This document shows positions 33,317 through 42,112 of a DNA stretch of 46,032 nucleotides, piece by piece. How positions within the stretch are numbered: the stretch's first letter is position 1; each line of letters starts with the position of its first letter. The notes below the pieces were generated by a model. The model had not been told where the DNA came from, ran no database searches, and worked only from the letters and a program-made list of their open reading frames with translations. This DNA comes from Robertkochia sediminum (GTDB taxonomy: Bacteria; Bacteroidota; Bacteroidia; Flavobacteriales; Flavobacteriaceae), in contig NZ_JADMKT010000063.1 in the NCBI RefSeq assembly GCF_016786255.1, positions 1 through 46,032 of the forward strand, in the 5' to 3' direction. A program made the position numbers and the translations under genes.

Positions 33317-33958
33317 CTATTTTAGTTTGAATACCAATCCTCCCCCAAGCGAGAACTGGTAAATGGTGGAATAGGTGCTGATATTGGTTCCTATACCTCC
33401 AGTGCCAATATAGATCCCGCCGCCAACGGCTTCGACTACAGAGATCAGGGTGGCCTGGAAGCGGAGAGCTACTGCTTCGGTAAGCCATAGATTGGCACCC
33501 CCTCGTATTTGCCAGGCGAACTTGGTTTCTGAATCACCGGAAAATTCCGGGCTTTTTGCACTGAAGATCCCCATACCGAGACCGCCCCCTACAAAGGGTT
33601 CAAGTTGCGGATTCACGGGAAAATACCGGGTGCTGTTGAACATGATGTAGTTCATGGCCAGGTCAAGATCTGTAAATTGTACTGGCTCGTTGCGGTTAAT
33701 ACGATAGGTGAGTGGAACATTAGTGTCCTGACGCAGGTATTGCAGCTCCAGCGCCGTTTTTCCCTGGATGAGGTATTCGGCACCTGCACCCCAGCGAAAC
33801 CCGTCTTCAATGCGTCCCTGGTAATATCCGCCATTCACAAAGTTTTCGTTGAACTTGTCTTTGAAAACATAATCTCCGTAAGCGTTAATTCGAATTTCCT
33901 GAGCAGTCGTAATTCCGCTAATGAGGAGGATAAAAAGAAGTGTTAGAATATTTCTCAT
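33317..33958 (-). CDS. Outer-membrane beta-barrel protein
   Basis: A 213-residue protein with a signal peptide ending near TTAQ (residue 19), then alternating-polarity strands rich in aromatic and glycine residues (YGDYVFKDKFN, YYQGRIEDGFRWGAGAEYLI, FVGGGLGMGIF, GGGLVFKLK at the end). The last residue pattern (phenylalanine or hydrophobic plus charged) fits BAM recognition. It resembles OmpA/OprF-like or porin-family eight-stranded barrels with no plug. Function and ligand cannot be said. A stem-loop overlaps the stop codon. Confidence 0.8.
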   Translation of the reverse strand: MRNILTLLFILLISGITTAQEIRINAYGDYVFKDKFNENFVNGGYYQGRIEDGFRWGAGAEYLIQGKTALELQYLRQDTNVPLTYRINRNEPVQFTDLDLAMNYIMFNSTRYFPVNPQLEPFVGGGLGMGIFSAKSPEFSGDSETKFAWQIRGGANLWLTEAVALRFQATLISVVEAVGGGIYIGTGGIGTNISTYSTIYQFSLGGGLVFKLK

Positions 33959-34135
33959 CGTTGCTTTTTTTTTGGTCCCGGGATGCTTATTCTCGGGAAC
34001 ATACAGTTAGAATGATGAATTTAATGTACTTATAATAAGGTAGATATACGCTCTTTTGCAGGGATAAGTCTATTAATATCGGTGAATTGTTAGATGGGTA
34101 TCCGGTTGTATGAAGTTAAGGTCTGCCCATATAAA

Positions 34136-34174
34136 AAAAGTCTGCCAGACAACTAAATTGCCGAACAGACTTTT
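34136..34174 (-). terminator. Strong stem-loop with T run, minus orientation
   Basis: AAAAGTCTG (34136-34144) is the exact complement of CAGACTTTT (34166-34174), with a 21-nt loop. On the minus strand seven T follow, as in a rho-independent terminator. No gene lies upstream on that strand; a TAGGTTTG -7 box (34185-34192) sits 11 nt before the stem, which would make a transcript of about 50 nt. 33959-34135 and 34193-34386 contain no gene that I can support. Confidence 0.5.
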
Positions 34175-34386
34175 GAGGTTCCCCCAAACCTATTTTTTTC
34201 AAGATGGAAAGCGTATTGTTTCCGATCTTTATATGCGAAACAGTGAGTTTTTTAGAAGTAATTTACCCGCTGTTTTGATCTTTCAGGAAATAGGATATAA
34301 ACTTATAGACTATTATCTTTATTTCATATAACCATTTTTGGGTATATTGCTGATAATTATTAAATAGACTGCGAAAAATAATCTAT

Positions 34387-35175
34387 ATGAAATCTTCAGA
34401 GATCATCCAGTTCTGGGAATCTAAGTATTCCACAGTGGAGGTCGCACAAAGCAACTTTAACCTTCAGCCCTTCTTGCATGGGTTCCTCTCGGCCTTTAGT
34501 CCGGGGCACTCCTATCATTACGTAGCCAACTTTAAGAATCTGGAACTGAAATTCGTATCCGATACCGTTATAGACTTTACAGGGGTCTCTAAGGAGAAGG
34601 TCACTTTTCATGACCTGCTGGCTGTGGCGGACGATGATCAGCATGAAATGATCAAATTGAAAGAACAGGTAACCTATGACTTTTACTTTAACTACCTCAG
34701 TTTGGAGGAACGTAAGAAATTCAAGGTGGTCTATCTTTATAAAATGCACGACCCCGAAGGGCGTTCCCGAATTATATTGGCCCAAGCATTACCCTTAAGT
34801 CTCGATGAGGATGGAAATCTGGAGAATGTACTCAGCGTGCATACCGATGTAAGTTATCTTTGTGTACAGCCCGATAATTCGGTGTCCTACTTTAGCCTTG
34901 ATGGACGAAAATCTTATGTCAACATCAATACCGCACAGGGTAAGTTCGATCCGGATGCGCAACCCTCCCGTAATTTACTCGATGTGCTCACCCCCAGGGA
35001 AAAGGAGATCGTATCCTTGCTCGCTAAGGGACTCAGCTCAAAAGAGATCTCGGGGCAGCTTCATGTTTCTGTTCACACCGTGAACAAGCACCGCAAGAAC
35101 ATTCTGGCAAAGACTCAGTGTGCCAATACGTCTGAATTGGTGGGGCATTGTATCATGGCCGGATTGCTGGTGTAG
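34387..35175 (+). CDS. PAS-like LuxR-family transcriptional regulator
   Basis: A 262-residue protein. The N-terminal part (about 45-170) looks PAS-like (FVSDTVIDFTGVSKEKVTFHDLLAVADDDQHEM resembles a PAS core), and the C-terminal 65 residues are a GerE/LuxR helix-turn-helix: LTPREKEIVSLLAKGLSSKEIS and HVSVHTVNKHRKNIL. Bacteroidota have many such regulators that act with a small-molecule or redox sensor and no separate kinase. It is alone on its strand; the next gene starts 350 nt away. An AT-rich upstream region has no clear promoter box. Confidence 0.88.
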   Translation: MKSSEIIQFWESKYSTVEVAQSNFNLQPFLHGFLSAFSPGHSYHYVANFKNLELKFVSDTVIDFTGVSKEKVTFHDLLAVADDDQHEMIKLKEQVTYDFYFNYLSLEERKKFKVVYLYKMHDPEGRSRIILAQALPLSLDEDGNLENVLSVHTDVSYLCVQPDNSVSYFSLDGRKSYVNINTAQGKFDPDAQPSRNLLDVLTPREKEIVSLLAKGLSSKEISGQLHVSVHTVNKHRKNILAKTQCANTSELVGHCIMAGLLV

Positions 35176-35525
35176 GTACGACCACTTCCGCTTTATGATT
35201 ATGCCACAGACGGATGGGTGAATTAGATACTGCTGGATCTGTTGGCAAAAAGTCGTTTTGAAGCTGATGCCGGAATCACCGAAAACAAAGAGCGTAAGGG
35301 AGGCAATTTTACCTGTTCGCCAAGATATCACAAGCTCTGATCACCAGCCTGATCCATTTGTCATCTAAGGCGGTTGCCGGGAAGATCATAATAATGCTAA
35401 ATGCACAATTGTCTCTTATCATCGATGAGTTGGCATAGGGAAGGAAAGAACAAAGTATTGTTAAATACCTCCAGGCCTAATATCGCTACATGGAGAATGA
35501 TTACCTTTCCATACCAATCGATCAA
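35176..35525. other. Intergenic stretch with no recognisable gene
   Basis: About 350 nt between the LuxR-type regulator and the serine hydrolase. There is no convincing reading frame and no strong hairpin. A TACCTTTC (35512-35519), one base from the -7 consensus, lies 6 nt before the serine hydrolase start used here. Remnants of an older gene are possible, but I see no sequence to prove it. Confidence 0.4.
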
Positions 35526-36629
35526 ATGAATCTAAATCGCATTCAACTTCTTACCGGAATTGTATTTCTGAGTTCTTTGTTAATCCGGGCACAAGTTCGC
35601 GATCAGTCCCACCTGGAGAGTATTATTGACACCAAACTACAAAAACACATCAGGCTTTTTCCACCTCAAACTGAGGTAGCCTTGGGAATGATCTGTGGCG
35701 GGAAGGTTACTTTTAAAGGAATCCGGATGGGCATTGAGCGTCTTGAGGCAATTGAAAATTCAGAAAGTGTTTTTGAAATAGGATCGGTAACTAAGGTGTT
35801 TACTTCGGCCTTATTGGCCCATGAGGTGCTCGATGGAAGATTACATCTGGACGATCGTATTGACTTACACCTGCAGAAACCTTTGGCGGGAGACACCAAG
35901 ATCACCTTTCTGCAGCTGGCCAATCATACCTCTGGTCTGCCGCGTTCTCCATCTAATTACGATCTTTCCAAAATACCGGAGAATCCATATAGGGACTTTA
36001 GCGAACAACTTCTTGAAGATTACCTGTTTAAGCACATCGATCTCGATCCCGATCACTCACCTTCCTATGCATACTCCAATTTAGGCATGGGGATTCTGGG
36101 GTATGTGTTGTCCAGGCTTGAAGATGCTCCCTACGAGCAGCTGCTCCAAACGAAAATTTTTTCGCCATACCATATGGAACGATCTGTTTTGGATGCCGGT
36201 CGTGTTGAACGTTTTATGGTAGAAGGCCGGGATCTTTATGGACAGCCCACACGGCACTGGGAGCTTTCTGCACTGGCGGGTGCAGGGGCCATCCTGTCTA
36301 CGGTGAATGACCTCACTAAATTTATGCAGGCGCATTTTGATCCGGATCAGAAGGCCCTGGCCCTGACCAGGGAACCTACATATACCCTTGACCATATCTC
36401 TGATGTTGGCCTGGGGTGGGAGATCATTAAGAGGAGATCCGGAGACACCTGGTATAAGCACAGCGGACGCACGGGAGGCTATACAGCGATCATGATCATG
36501 GATGTGGCCCAAAAGAACGGAATTGTTATCCTATCGAATGTTTCCGGGTATCACCCCCGTCATGGAACGATATTTGATCTTGGGTTCGAACTCATGAACA
36601 ACCTGAAACCAAAAACAAAACACCAATGA
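35526..36629 (+). CDS. Serine beta-lactamase-like hydrolase (class C / PBP4-like)
   Basis: A 367-residue exported protein. The signal peptide runs to about residue 22 (FLSSLLIRAQ). Catalytic motifs are S87-x-x-K90 (GSVTK), the YxN tyrosine motif (SYAYSNLG, about 185-192) and the third motif HSGRTGG (about 323-329), the histidine replacing lysine of true penicillin-binding enzymes. Such proteins are esterases, D-aminopeptidases or beta-lactamase-like in fold. The ATG at 35526 is chosen as it begins the signal; an ATG 12 codons upstream would put charged residues first. The stop overlaps the next gene's start (ATGA). Confidence 0.88.
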   Translation: MNLNRIQLLTGIVFLSSLLIRAQVRDQSHLESIIDTKLQKHIRLFPPQTEVALGMICGGKVTFKGIRMGIERLEAIENSESVFEIGSVTKVFTSALLAHEVLDGRLHLDDRIDLHLQKPLAGDTKITFLQLANHTSGLPRSPSNYDLSKIPENPYRDFSEQLLEDYLFKHIDLDPDHSPSYAYSNLGMGILGYVLSRLEDAPYEQLLQTKIFSPYHMERSVLDAGRVERFMVEGRDLYGQPTRHWELSALAGAGAILSTVNDLTKFMQAHFDPDQKALALTREPTYTLDHISDVGLGWEIIKRRSGDTWYKHSGRTGGYTAIMIMDVAQKNGIVILSNVSGYHPRHGTIFDLGFELMNNLKPKTKHQ

Positions 36630-37342
36630 AAATAATTTTAATGGCCATTACGGCCATATGCCTGGCCGTTACCTCCTGTGGTACCGAGGGCGGAAGTCAG
36701 CCAAAACAAAAGCCGGTAACAGAGATCCACGAAATGAAAACCTTTACCGTAGACCTGGTGGCACAACTGGATAGCATCTGGATCGCTGAACAAGGCCCTT
36801 TAAGAAAACGGGATGCCATGTTTAAAAAATACGGAGCCGATTCTGAACAATACGCCAAATACCAGGCCATTTATGAAAGGAATCATGTTGTAAATGAAGC
36901 CAAGATCAAAAAGATCCTGGCCGATGGGTGGCCGGAACTACAGGTGATAGGAGACATGGGCAACCGCACCATCTGCAATGTCTTACAGCATTCCGACTAC
37001 GAGACCCGCATGGCATACCTCCCGCTAATGAAGCAGGCGGTAAAAGACGGGCAATTAAGTGCGCCGCTTTTGGTAAGGGCCGAAGACCGTCTGGCCACCG
37101 ACAGGGGTGAATTACAGATCTATGGGGGGCAGATAAAATACGATCCCGAAACAAAAAGTCTCGAGCTTTGGCCGGTGTTAGACCCTGAAAATATCGACAA
37201 GCGCAGGGCTGCTGTGGGATTGGGGCCTATTGCTGAATTCCTGAAGGAACGGTTTGATCTTGAATGGAACCTCGAGGAACAATTGCAGCGAACGGAGGCG
37301 TTCGTCAAAGCGAAAGAAAAGGCAGCCCTGAAAAGTAATTAA
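36626..37342 (+). CDS. DUF6624 lipoprotein
   Basis: A 238-residue protein with a lipoprotein signal (LAVTSC, cysteine at residue 18) and a DUF6624-like helical domain (about 45-225) including VIGDMGNRTICNVLQHSD and YLPLMKQAVKDGQL. The family has no assigned function. It is translationally coupled to the serine hydrolase by an ATGA overlap, so the two may act together in the periplasm. Confidence 0.8.
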   Translation: MKIILMAITAICLAVTSCGTEGGSQPKQKPVTEIHEMKTFTVDLVAQLDSIWIAEQGPLRKRDAMFKKYGADSEQYAKYQAIYERNHVVNEAKIKKILADGWPELQVIGDMGNRTICNVLQHSDYETRMAYLPLMKQAVKDGQLSAPLLVRAEDRLATDRGELQIYGGQIKYDPETKSLELWPVLDPENIDKRRAAVGLGPIAEFLKERFDLEWNLEEQLQRTEAFVKAKEKAALKSN

Positions 37343-37365
37343 GGCAGGGAACACCTTTTTGTAAC

Positions 37366-37396
37366 CACATAGAATCTTTATTTTCTATTATCTTTG
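37366..37396 (+). promoter_or_regulatory. ABC-F promoter (TTTTTG-N17-TATCTTTG)
   Basis: TTTTTG at 37366-37371 and TATCTTTG at 37389-37396 match -33 and -7 with a 17-nt spacer. The leader to the ATG at 37419 would be about 17-20 nt. Confidence 0.7.
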
Positions 37397-37418
37397 CGCC
37401 TTCTAAAAAACGGAGCAG

Positions 37419-39059
37419 ATGATCACCATAGATGGATTGGCAGTAGAATTTGGAGGAACCACCTTGTTTAGTGATGTTTCCTTTTCGATCAATGAAAAAG
37501 ACAAGATCGCCCTTATGGGGAAGAACGGGGCGGGGAAGTCGACCCTGCTCAAGATCATTGCCGGGGTGAATAAGCCTACCCGCGGACAAGTTTCTGCGCC
37601 CAAAGAAGCGGTGATCGCCTACTTGCCACAACATTTGCTCACTACAGACGACGCTACCGTTTTTGAAGAGACTTCCAAGGCCTTTGCTTCCCTCTTTAAA
37701 ATGAAGGAGGAGATCGATGCCCTCAATGAAGAGCTTACCGTGCGTACCGATTACGAGAGCGACGAGTATATGAAGCTCATCGAAAAGGTCACCGAACTCA
37801 GTGAAAAATACTATTCGATCGAAGAGGTGAACTACGAGGCTGAGGTCGAACAGGTGTTGCTCGGACTCGGATTCCTGCGTGAAGATTTTACAAGGCCTAC
37901 TTCAGAATTTAGTGGAGGATGGCGCATGCGTATCGAGCTGGCCAAGATCCTCCTGCAAAAGCCGGACCTGATCCTGCTGGATGAGCCTACCAACCACATG
38001 GATATTGAGAGTATTCAATGGCTGGAAGACTTTCTGGTGAACCAGGCGAAGGCAGTAATGGTGATCTCCCATGACCGTGCCTTTGTCGATAATATCACCA
38101 CACGAACCATTGAGGTGACCATGGGGCGCATCTATGATTATAAGGCGAAGTATTCCCATTACCTGGAACTGCGTAAAGATCGCCGCGCACATCAGCAAAA
38201 GGCCTATGAGGAGCAGCAAAAGATGATCGCCGAAACCAAAGAGTTCATCGAGCGTTTTAAGGGGACCTACTCCAAAACCCTTCAGGTTCAATCGCGGGTA
38301 AAGATGCTCGAAAAATTGGAATTGGTAGAGGTGGATGAGGTTGATACTTCGGCCCTCAACTTAAAATTCCCTCCTGCACCCCGAGCCGGTAAATACCCGG
38401 TAGTGGTAGAAGATCTCACCAAGTCCTACGAGGATCATCTGGTGTTCAAGAATGCCAATATGGTGATCGAACGCGGACAAAAAGTGGCCTTCGTGGGAAG
38501 AAACGGAGAAGGGAAATCGACCATGATCAAGGCTATCATGAATGAGATCGATTTTCAGGGGAACCTGGAAGTGGGCCACAATGTGAAGATCGGCTACTTT
38601 GCCCAGAATCAGGCTTCCTTACTCGATGAATCCCTGACGGTATTCGAAACCATAGACCGCATTGCCGAGGGCGATATCCGCACCAAGATCAAGGATATTC
38701 TCGGGGCTTTTATGTTTGGTGGCGATAACAGTACCAAGAAGGTGAAAGTCCTTTCCGGGGGAGAGAAGACCCGTCTGGCGATGATCAAACTCCTGCTCGA
38801 ACCGGTAAACCTGCTCATTCTCGATGAGCCTACGAACCACCTCGATATGAAAACAAAGGATATCATCAAAGAGGCCCTGCAGGACTTCGACGGCACCCTT
38901 ATTCTGGTGTCTCACGACCGTGATTTCTTATCCGGACTTGCAACCAAGGTGTTTGAATTTGGGAATAAGCGGGTGAAGGAGCACTTCGAAGATATTAATG
39001 GTTTCCTGGAGCTTAAAAAGATGGAGAATCTAAGAGAGATCGAAAGGAAGAACGCCTAG
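37419..39059 (+). CDS. ABC-F family ATPase (YbiT/EttA-like)
   Basis: A 546-residue soluble protein with two ABC domains and no membrane segment. Walker A motifs are GKNGAGKST (about 33-41) and GRNGEGKST (about 360-368), signature motifs are FSGGWRMR and LSGGEKTR, and Walker B LILLDEPTNH and LLILDEPTNH. The linker between domains (about 245-320) is the charged P-site tRNA-interaction motif. ABC-F proteins act on the ribosome E site to rescue or regulate translation, or give antibiotic resistance. The short linker and domain order favour the YbiT/EttA housekeeping type over resistance types. Confidence 0.93.
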   Translation: MITIDGLAVEFGGTTLFSDVSFSINEKDKIALMGKNGAGKSTLLKIIAGVNKPTRGQVSAPKEAVIAYLPQHLLTTDDATVFEETSKAFASLFKMKEEIDALNEELTVRTDYESDEYMKLIEKVTELSEKYYSIEEVNYEAEVEQVLLGLGFLREDFTRPTSEFSGGWRMRIELAKILLQKPDLILLDEPTNHMDIESIQWLEDFLVNQAKAVMVISHDRAFVDNITTRTIEVTMGRIYDYKAKYSHYLELRKDRRAHQQKAYEEQQKMIAETKEFIERFKGTYSKTLQVQSRVKMLEKLELVEVDEVDTSALNLKFPPAPRAGKYPVVVEDLTKSYEDHLVFKNANMVIERGQKVAFVGRNGEGKSTMIKAIMNEIDFQGNLEVGHNVKIGYFAQNQASLLDESLTVFETIDRIAEGDIRTKIKDILGAFMFGGDNSTKKVKVLSGGEKTRLAMIKLLLEPVNLLILDEPTNHLDMKTKDIIKEALQDFDGTLILVSHDRDFLSGLATKVFEFGNKRVKEHFEDINGFLELKKMENLREIERKNA

Positions 39060-39204
39060 AGAAGATCTGCTTCAGTTCGTCATTTACCATGGGGGTATTT
39101 TCGAAATTCCGTCAGGGAAGTTGTAATTACTTGGTATTATAAGTACTTTAATTGCAAATTCTTATGGATTAAGGTGCGCATTGCATCCCTGACGCCAGTC
39201 TTCG

Positions 39205-40992
39205 ATGATTAGGAAATGGATTTTCTATATACTGCTCATTGTTTTGGCCGTTTTATTGTTTGTATACCCAAACTTTGAAACGATCGGAGCCGGTATTGCC
39301 ATTCTGCTTTTTGGCATGATCATGCTGGAAGAGGGGTTTAAAGCCTTTGCCAAAGGTCCGCTGCGCAAAATCCTTAAAAAGACCACCAATAAACTGTATA
39401 AAAGCATTACAGCCGGTGCTTTGGTCACCGCCATCATGCAATCCAGTTCCTTGGTGTCGGTGATCGCTATTTCCTTTATCAGTGCCGGACTCATAAGTCT
39501 GAGTGGTGGTATGGGGCTCATTTTTGGTGCTAATATCGGTACCACAGCCACAGCCTGGCTGGTGGCTGTTTTTGGTCTGAAAGTAAAAATATCGGCCCTG
39601 TCCATGCCCTTGTTGGTGTTTGGTATCGTGTTTTCATTTCAGAAAAAAGATACCTTTCGGGGCTTTGGAAATATCCTTGCCGGTTTGGGATTTTTCTTCC
39701 TCGGGATCCATTACATGAAGGAAGGTTTTGATGCCTTTAAAGCGTATACAGACCTGACCCAATACGCCATTTCCGGGTTTTCCGGGATCGTGGTATTTAC
39801 CCTCCTAGGAATCCTCATTACCACCATACTACAGTCGAGCAGTGCTACCATGGCTTTGATCCTCACCGCCCTTGCTGCCGGGCAAATAGAATATGAGAAC
39901 GCCTTGTCGCTTGCTATAGGAGCTAATATCGGTACAACGATCACTGCGGTCATAGGTTCCATAGGGACTAATACTGCAGGAAGACGACTGGCAGGGGCGC
40001 ATTTGATTTTTAATCTGGTCACGGGGATCTTCGCACTATCCCTGATCTATCCGCTGGCCCATTTGGTAGATTATCTTTCGAGGGTTACGGGTATAGCCGA
40101 TGATAATTATACCCTTAAACTGGCATTGTTTCATACCATATTCAATGTGATGGGGGTGCTTATCATGCTGCCGCTCATGAAGATCACTGGGCGGTTGCTG
40201 GAACGCCTTATAAAAGACCGGGAGGATAAGGCCATAGAAAGGCCCAAATACCTCAATAAAAGTATCCTTGAGTTCCCGGGCACTGCTATCACCGCCTTGA
40301 TCGATGAGTCGAAATACCTTTTTGAGAATGCTGTTTTTGAAATTCTTACCCACGCTTTAAATATTCGCAGAACGAATATCAAATCTGACCTGAAACCTAA
40401 GGAAGTCGTGAATGTCTCCACTGAGGATTTTAACATCGACGTTCGAAAACTGTATTACAAAAAGATGAAGACCATTTACGGAGAGATCCTCCGTTATGCC
40501 ACTACCGCCCAGAGTAAACTGGAGATGGGTGAAGGGCAAAGCGACAGGATCGCAGAGCTCATTGTCGCCAACCGGAAAATGGTGGAGATCATAAAAGCGG
40601 CCTTTGAAATTGGTAAGAATGTCTCTCTTTTTCATGATTCAGAAAACCCATATATCGTTAAGGAATACGATAAGTTTCGTAAAAAGATCGTGACTGTACT
40701 GCGCAGTATTTATAAGTTCAGAACAGACGAAAATAGGGAGCGTTACCATGCCAAGCTTATCGCCCTTAAAGAAGAAGCGAGAAAGGATCGATACCTGGCT
40801 AATAAAAGTATCAATAAGCTTATTCGAAACGATCTGATCGATGCCGAGATGGCCTCTTCCCTGGTGAACGATAAAGACAATCTGAATCTGATCATCAAGA
40901 ATCTTATTTCTGTGGCCGAACTCCTCTACAGTGAAAAAGATTCACTTTTAGAAAGTGAGGTAGAAGGCAACCACGATATCGAAGTTTCATAA
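39205..40992 (+). CDS. Na+/Pi cotransporter family protein with PhoU-like tail
   Basis: A 595-residue membrane protein. Two inverted Na_Pi_cotrans repeats each carry the QSSS motif (MQSSSLVSVI near 78 and LQSSSATMALIL near 211), preceded by a hydrophobic hairpin. The C-terminal part (about 355-590) is a helical PhoU-like domain rich in charged residues. It should bring in phosphate with Na+, with control through the PhoU-like part. Alternative anions cannot be excluded. It is alone on its strand, and followed by a long non-coding region. Confidence 0.9.
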   Translation: MIRKWIFYILLIVLAVLLFVYPNFETIGAGIAILLFGMIMLEEGFKAFAKGPLRKILKKTTNKLYKSITAGALVTAIMQSSSLVSVIAISFISAGLISLSGGMGLIFGANIGTTATAWLVAVFGLKVKISALSMPLLVFGIVFSFQKKDTFRGFGNILAGLGFFFLGIHYMKEGFDAFKAYTDLTQYAISGFSGIVVFTLLGILITTILQSSSATMALILTALAAGQIEYENALSLAIGANIGTTITAVIGSIGTNTAGRRLAGAHLIFNLVTGIFALSLIYPLAHLVDYLSRVTGIADDNYTLKLALFHTIFNVMGVLIMLPLMKITGRLLERLIKDREDKAIERPKYLNKSILEFPGTAITALIDESKYLFENAVFEILTHALNIRRTNIKSDLKPKEVVNVSTEDFNIDVRKLYYKKMKTIYGEILRYATTAQSKLEMGEGQSDRIAELIVANRKMVEIIKAAFEIGKNVSLFHDSENPYIVKEYDKFRKKIVTVLRSIYKFRTDENRERYHAKLIALKEEARKDRYLANKSINKLIRNDLIDAEMASSLVNDKDNLNLIIKNLISVAELLYSEKDSLLESEVEGNHDIEVS

Positions 40993-41516
40993 CCCATACC
41001 TCCCTTGGCCAAGGCCTGATTTTTAATTCCTTACGACATAAATTATTTTTAGGCCATCTATCCGTTATTTAGCGTGTCACTTTTATAGTGTAAGTGAGTT
41101 TTCTTCCAACTTCGCTCAAGCGAGCTTAACTTAGTATTATGACCTCGATATTCCGAGGACGTCCTCGTCCCTGGTTGTAAGTTTATGAATAGAATGAGAG
41201 TATTCACTGCTTTGTGTTCGTGATCTCCACAGCCATCAAGGCTGTCAAACTAATGAAGGGAATAGATGAAATCATTTGGATATGGGTGACCAAAATCTAT
41301 GGCAACATTTTTGGGTCCCGATTTGCCCCCGATATAACAATTTTTCTGCCAAAAATGGATCGATCTAGGAAAGGGAGATTACCTGCGTCGCTGGGCTCCT
41401 CAGTGTTCTCCAGTGACACCAATCCTGCAATTACAAACCCAGCCAAAGGCTTTGCTTTTGTCGGTTTTGTGTTTCCATCCGCCGAGCTCAAGCAAGCTTG
41501 GCTCATCGTCTGAAAA
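40993..41516. other. Non-coding stretch before the tRNA remnant
   Basis: It contains a CCTTGGCCAAGG palindrome (41003-41014), the 14-bp palindrome CGAGGACGTCCTCG (41154-41167) and a CAAGC-AA-GCTTG hairpin near 41490-41503, but no gene that I can support. Reading frames near 41214-41659 have no recognisable motifs. The stretch lies on the native side of the putative integration junction. Confidence 0.4.
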
Positions 41517-41551
41517 CACAAAACCCCACAGCTTTCGCTGCGGGGTTTGTG
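41517..41551 (-). terminator. Terminator hairpin downstream of the tRNA fragment
   Basis: CACAAAACCCCACAGC (41517-41532) and GCTGCGGGGTTTGTG (41537-41551) pair with a TTTC loop and one bulged base. On the minus strand it follows the tRNA 3' fragment by 8 nt and ends in a T-rich tract, as for a normal tRNA terminator. That supports the fragment being a true tRNA end. Confidence 0.75.
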
Positions 41552-41559
41552 AGTGATTG

Positions 41560-41580
41560 TGGAGTCGGGGAGATTCGAAC
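41560..41580 (-). other. tRNA 3' end fragment (probable attachment-site remnant)
   Basis: On the minus strand GTTCGAATCTCCCC is a T-loop plus 3' T-stem and is followed by the acceptor strand and CCA. The 5' T-stem strand needed to pair with CTCCC would be GGGAG, but the sequence preceding GTTCGAAT is TTTT, so the tRNA is cut just before its T loop. Tyrosine recombinases often integrate at tRNA 3' ends; the intact copy should lie at the other end of the insert. Confidence 0.7.
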
Positions 41581-42103
41581 AAAATCCGTAATCGTACTGT
41601 TTATAGGGCTTCCGGGAGGAGGTGATTTTCATACTCCCGAATTGCCACCTTTTTAACATAGTTTAACATTCTACGATTTAAATTATATGATTTTGCCCCT
41701 ATATACGGTATGATTTCATGGGTTAGCTAGGTATTGTAAAATGTTCGATCCGTGGTTCAATTATTAAATTTTAACCGAATTTCAACCCCCTAATCTTCCA
41801 TAACTAACCTATGAAATGCCTGTACTAAAATGTTACTATAAACATCGAAAAGTTGTAGTAAGATAGAATATAGGACGGCTTCAATGTTTATTGGGGTTAA
41901 GCGGAATCTGTAGTAATGCGTAACATGCCTTGGCGTGTTACCCTCTCGCTATTCCGCCTCTTTTTATACTAAGATGTTTAAGAAAAGGAGGGAAGAACCT
42001 TTGAATAATAGCATATATAAACTATATTCGATACAACGTAAGTGATAGTGTTTTACCTCTGGATTTAGGGAGATATAAACCACAAAACTAATTATATAAA
42101 CAA
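41581..42103. other. AT-rich stretch between the tRNA remnant and the first cassette
   Basis: No gene is found. It includes a nested stem-loop (41901-41957): outer arms GCGGAAT/ATTCCGC and inner arms GTAACA/TGTTAC with G-C rich loop closure, followed by a T-rich run (41959-41965). It could be a terminator, a small RNA, or part of an attI-like recombination site. No integron integrase is encoded here on either strand. Confidence 0.5.
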
Positions 42104-42112
42104 GTTGGCAAC
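42104..42112 (+). other. Left boundary of cassette 1 (core GTTGGCAAC)
   Basis: GTTGGCAAC is the exact reverse complement of GTTGCCAAC (42719-42727), the first bases of the following attC. That relation is required in a recombined cassette. No attC-like repeat precedes it, so it may be the junction with an attI site and the array's first cassette. Confidence 0.65.

Noticed and set aside
41560-41580. Complete tRNA gene on the minus strand
   Set aside because: The 5' T-stem strand and everything before it are missing; no cloverleaf can be folded.
41214-41659. Frames of 99 and 120 codons around the tRNA remnant
   Set aside because: They run through the tRNA terminator hairpin or lie antisense to it, with no recognisable domain.
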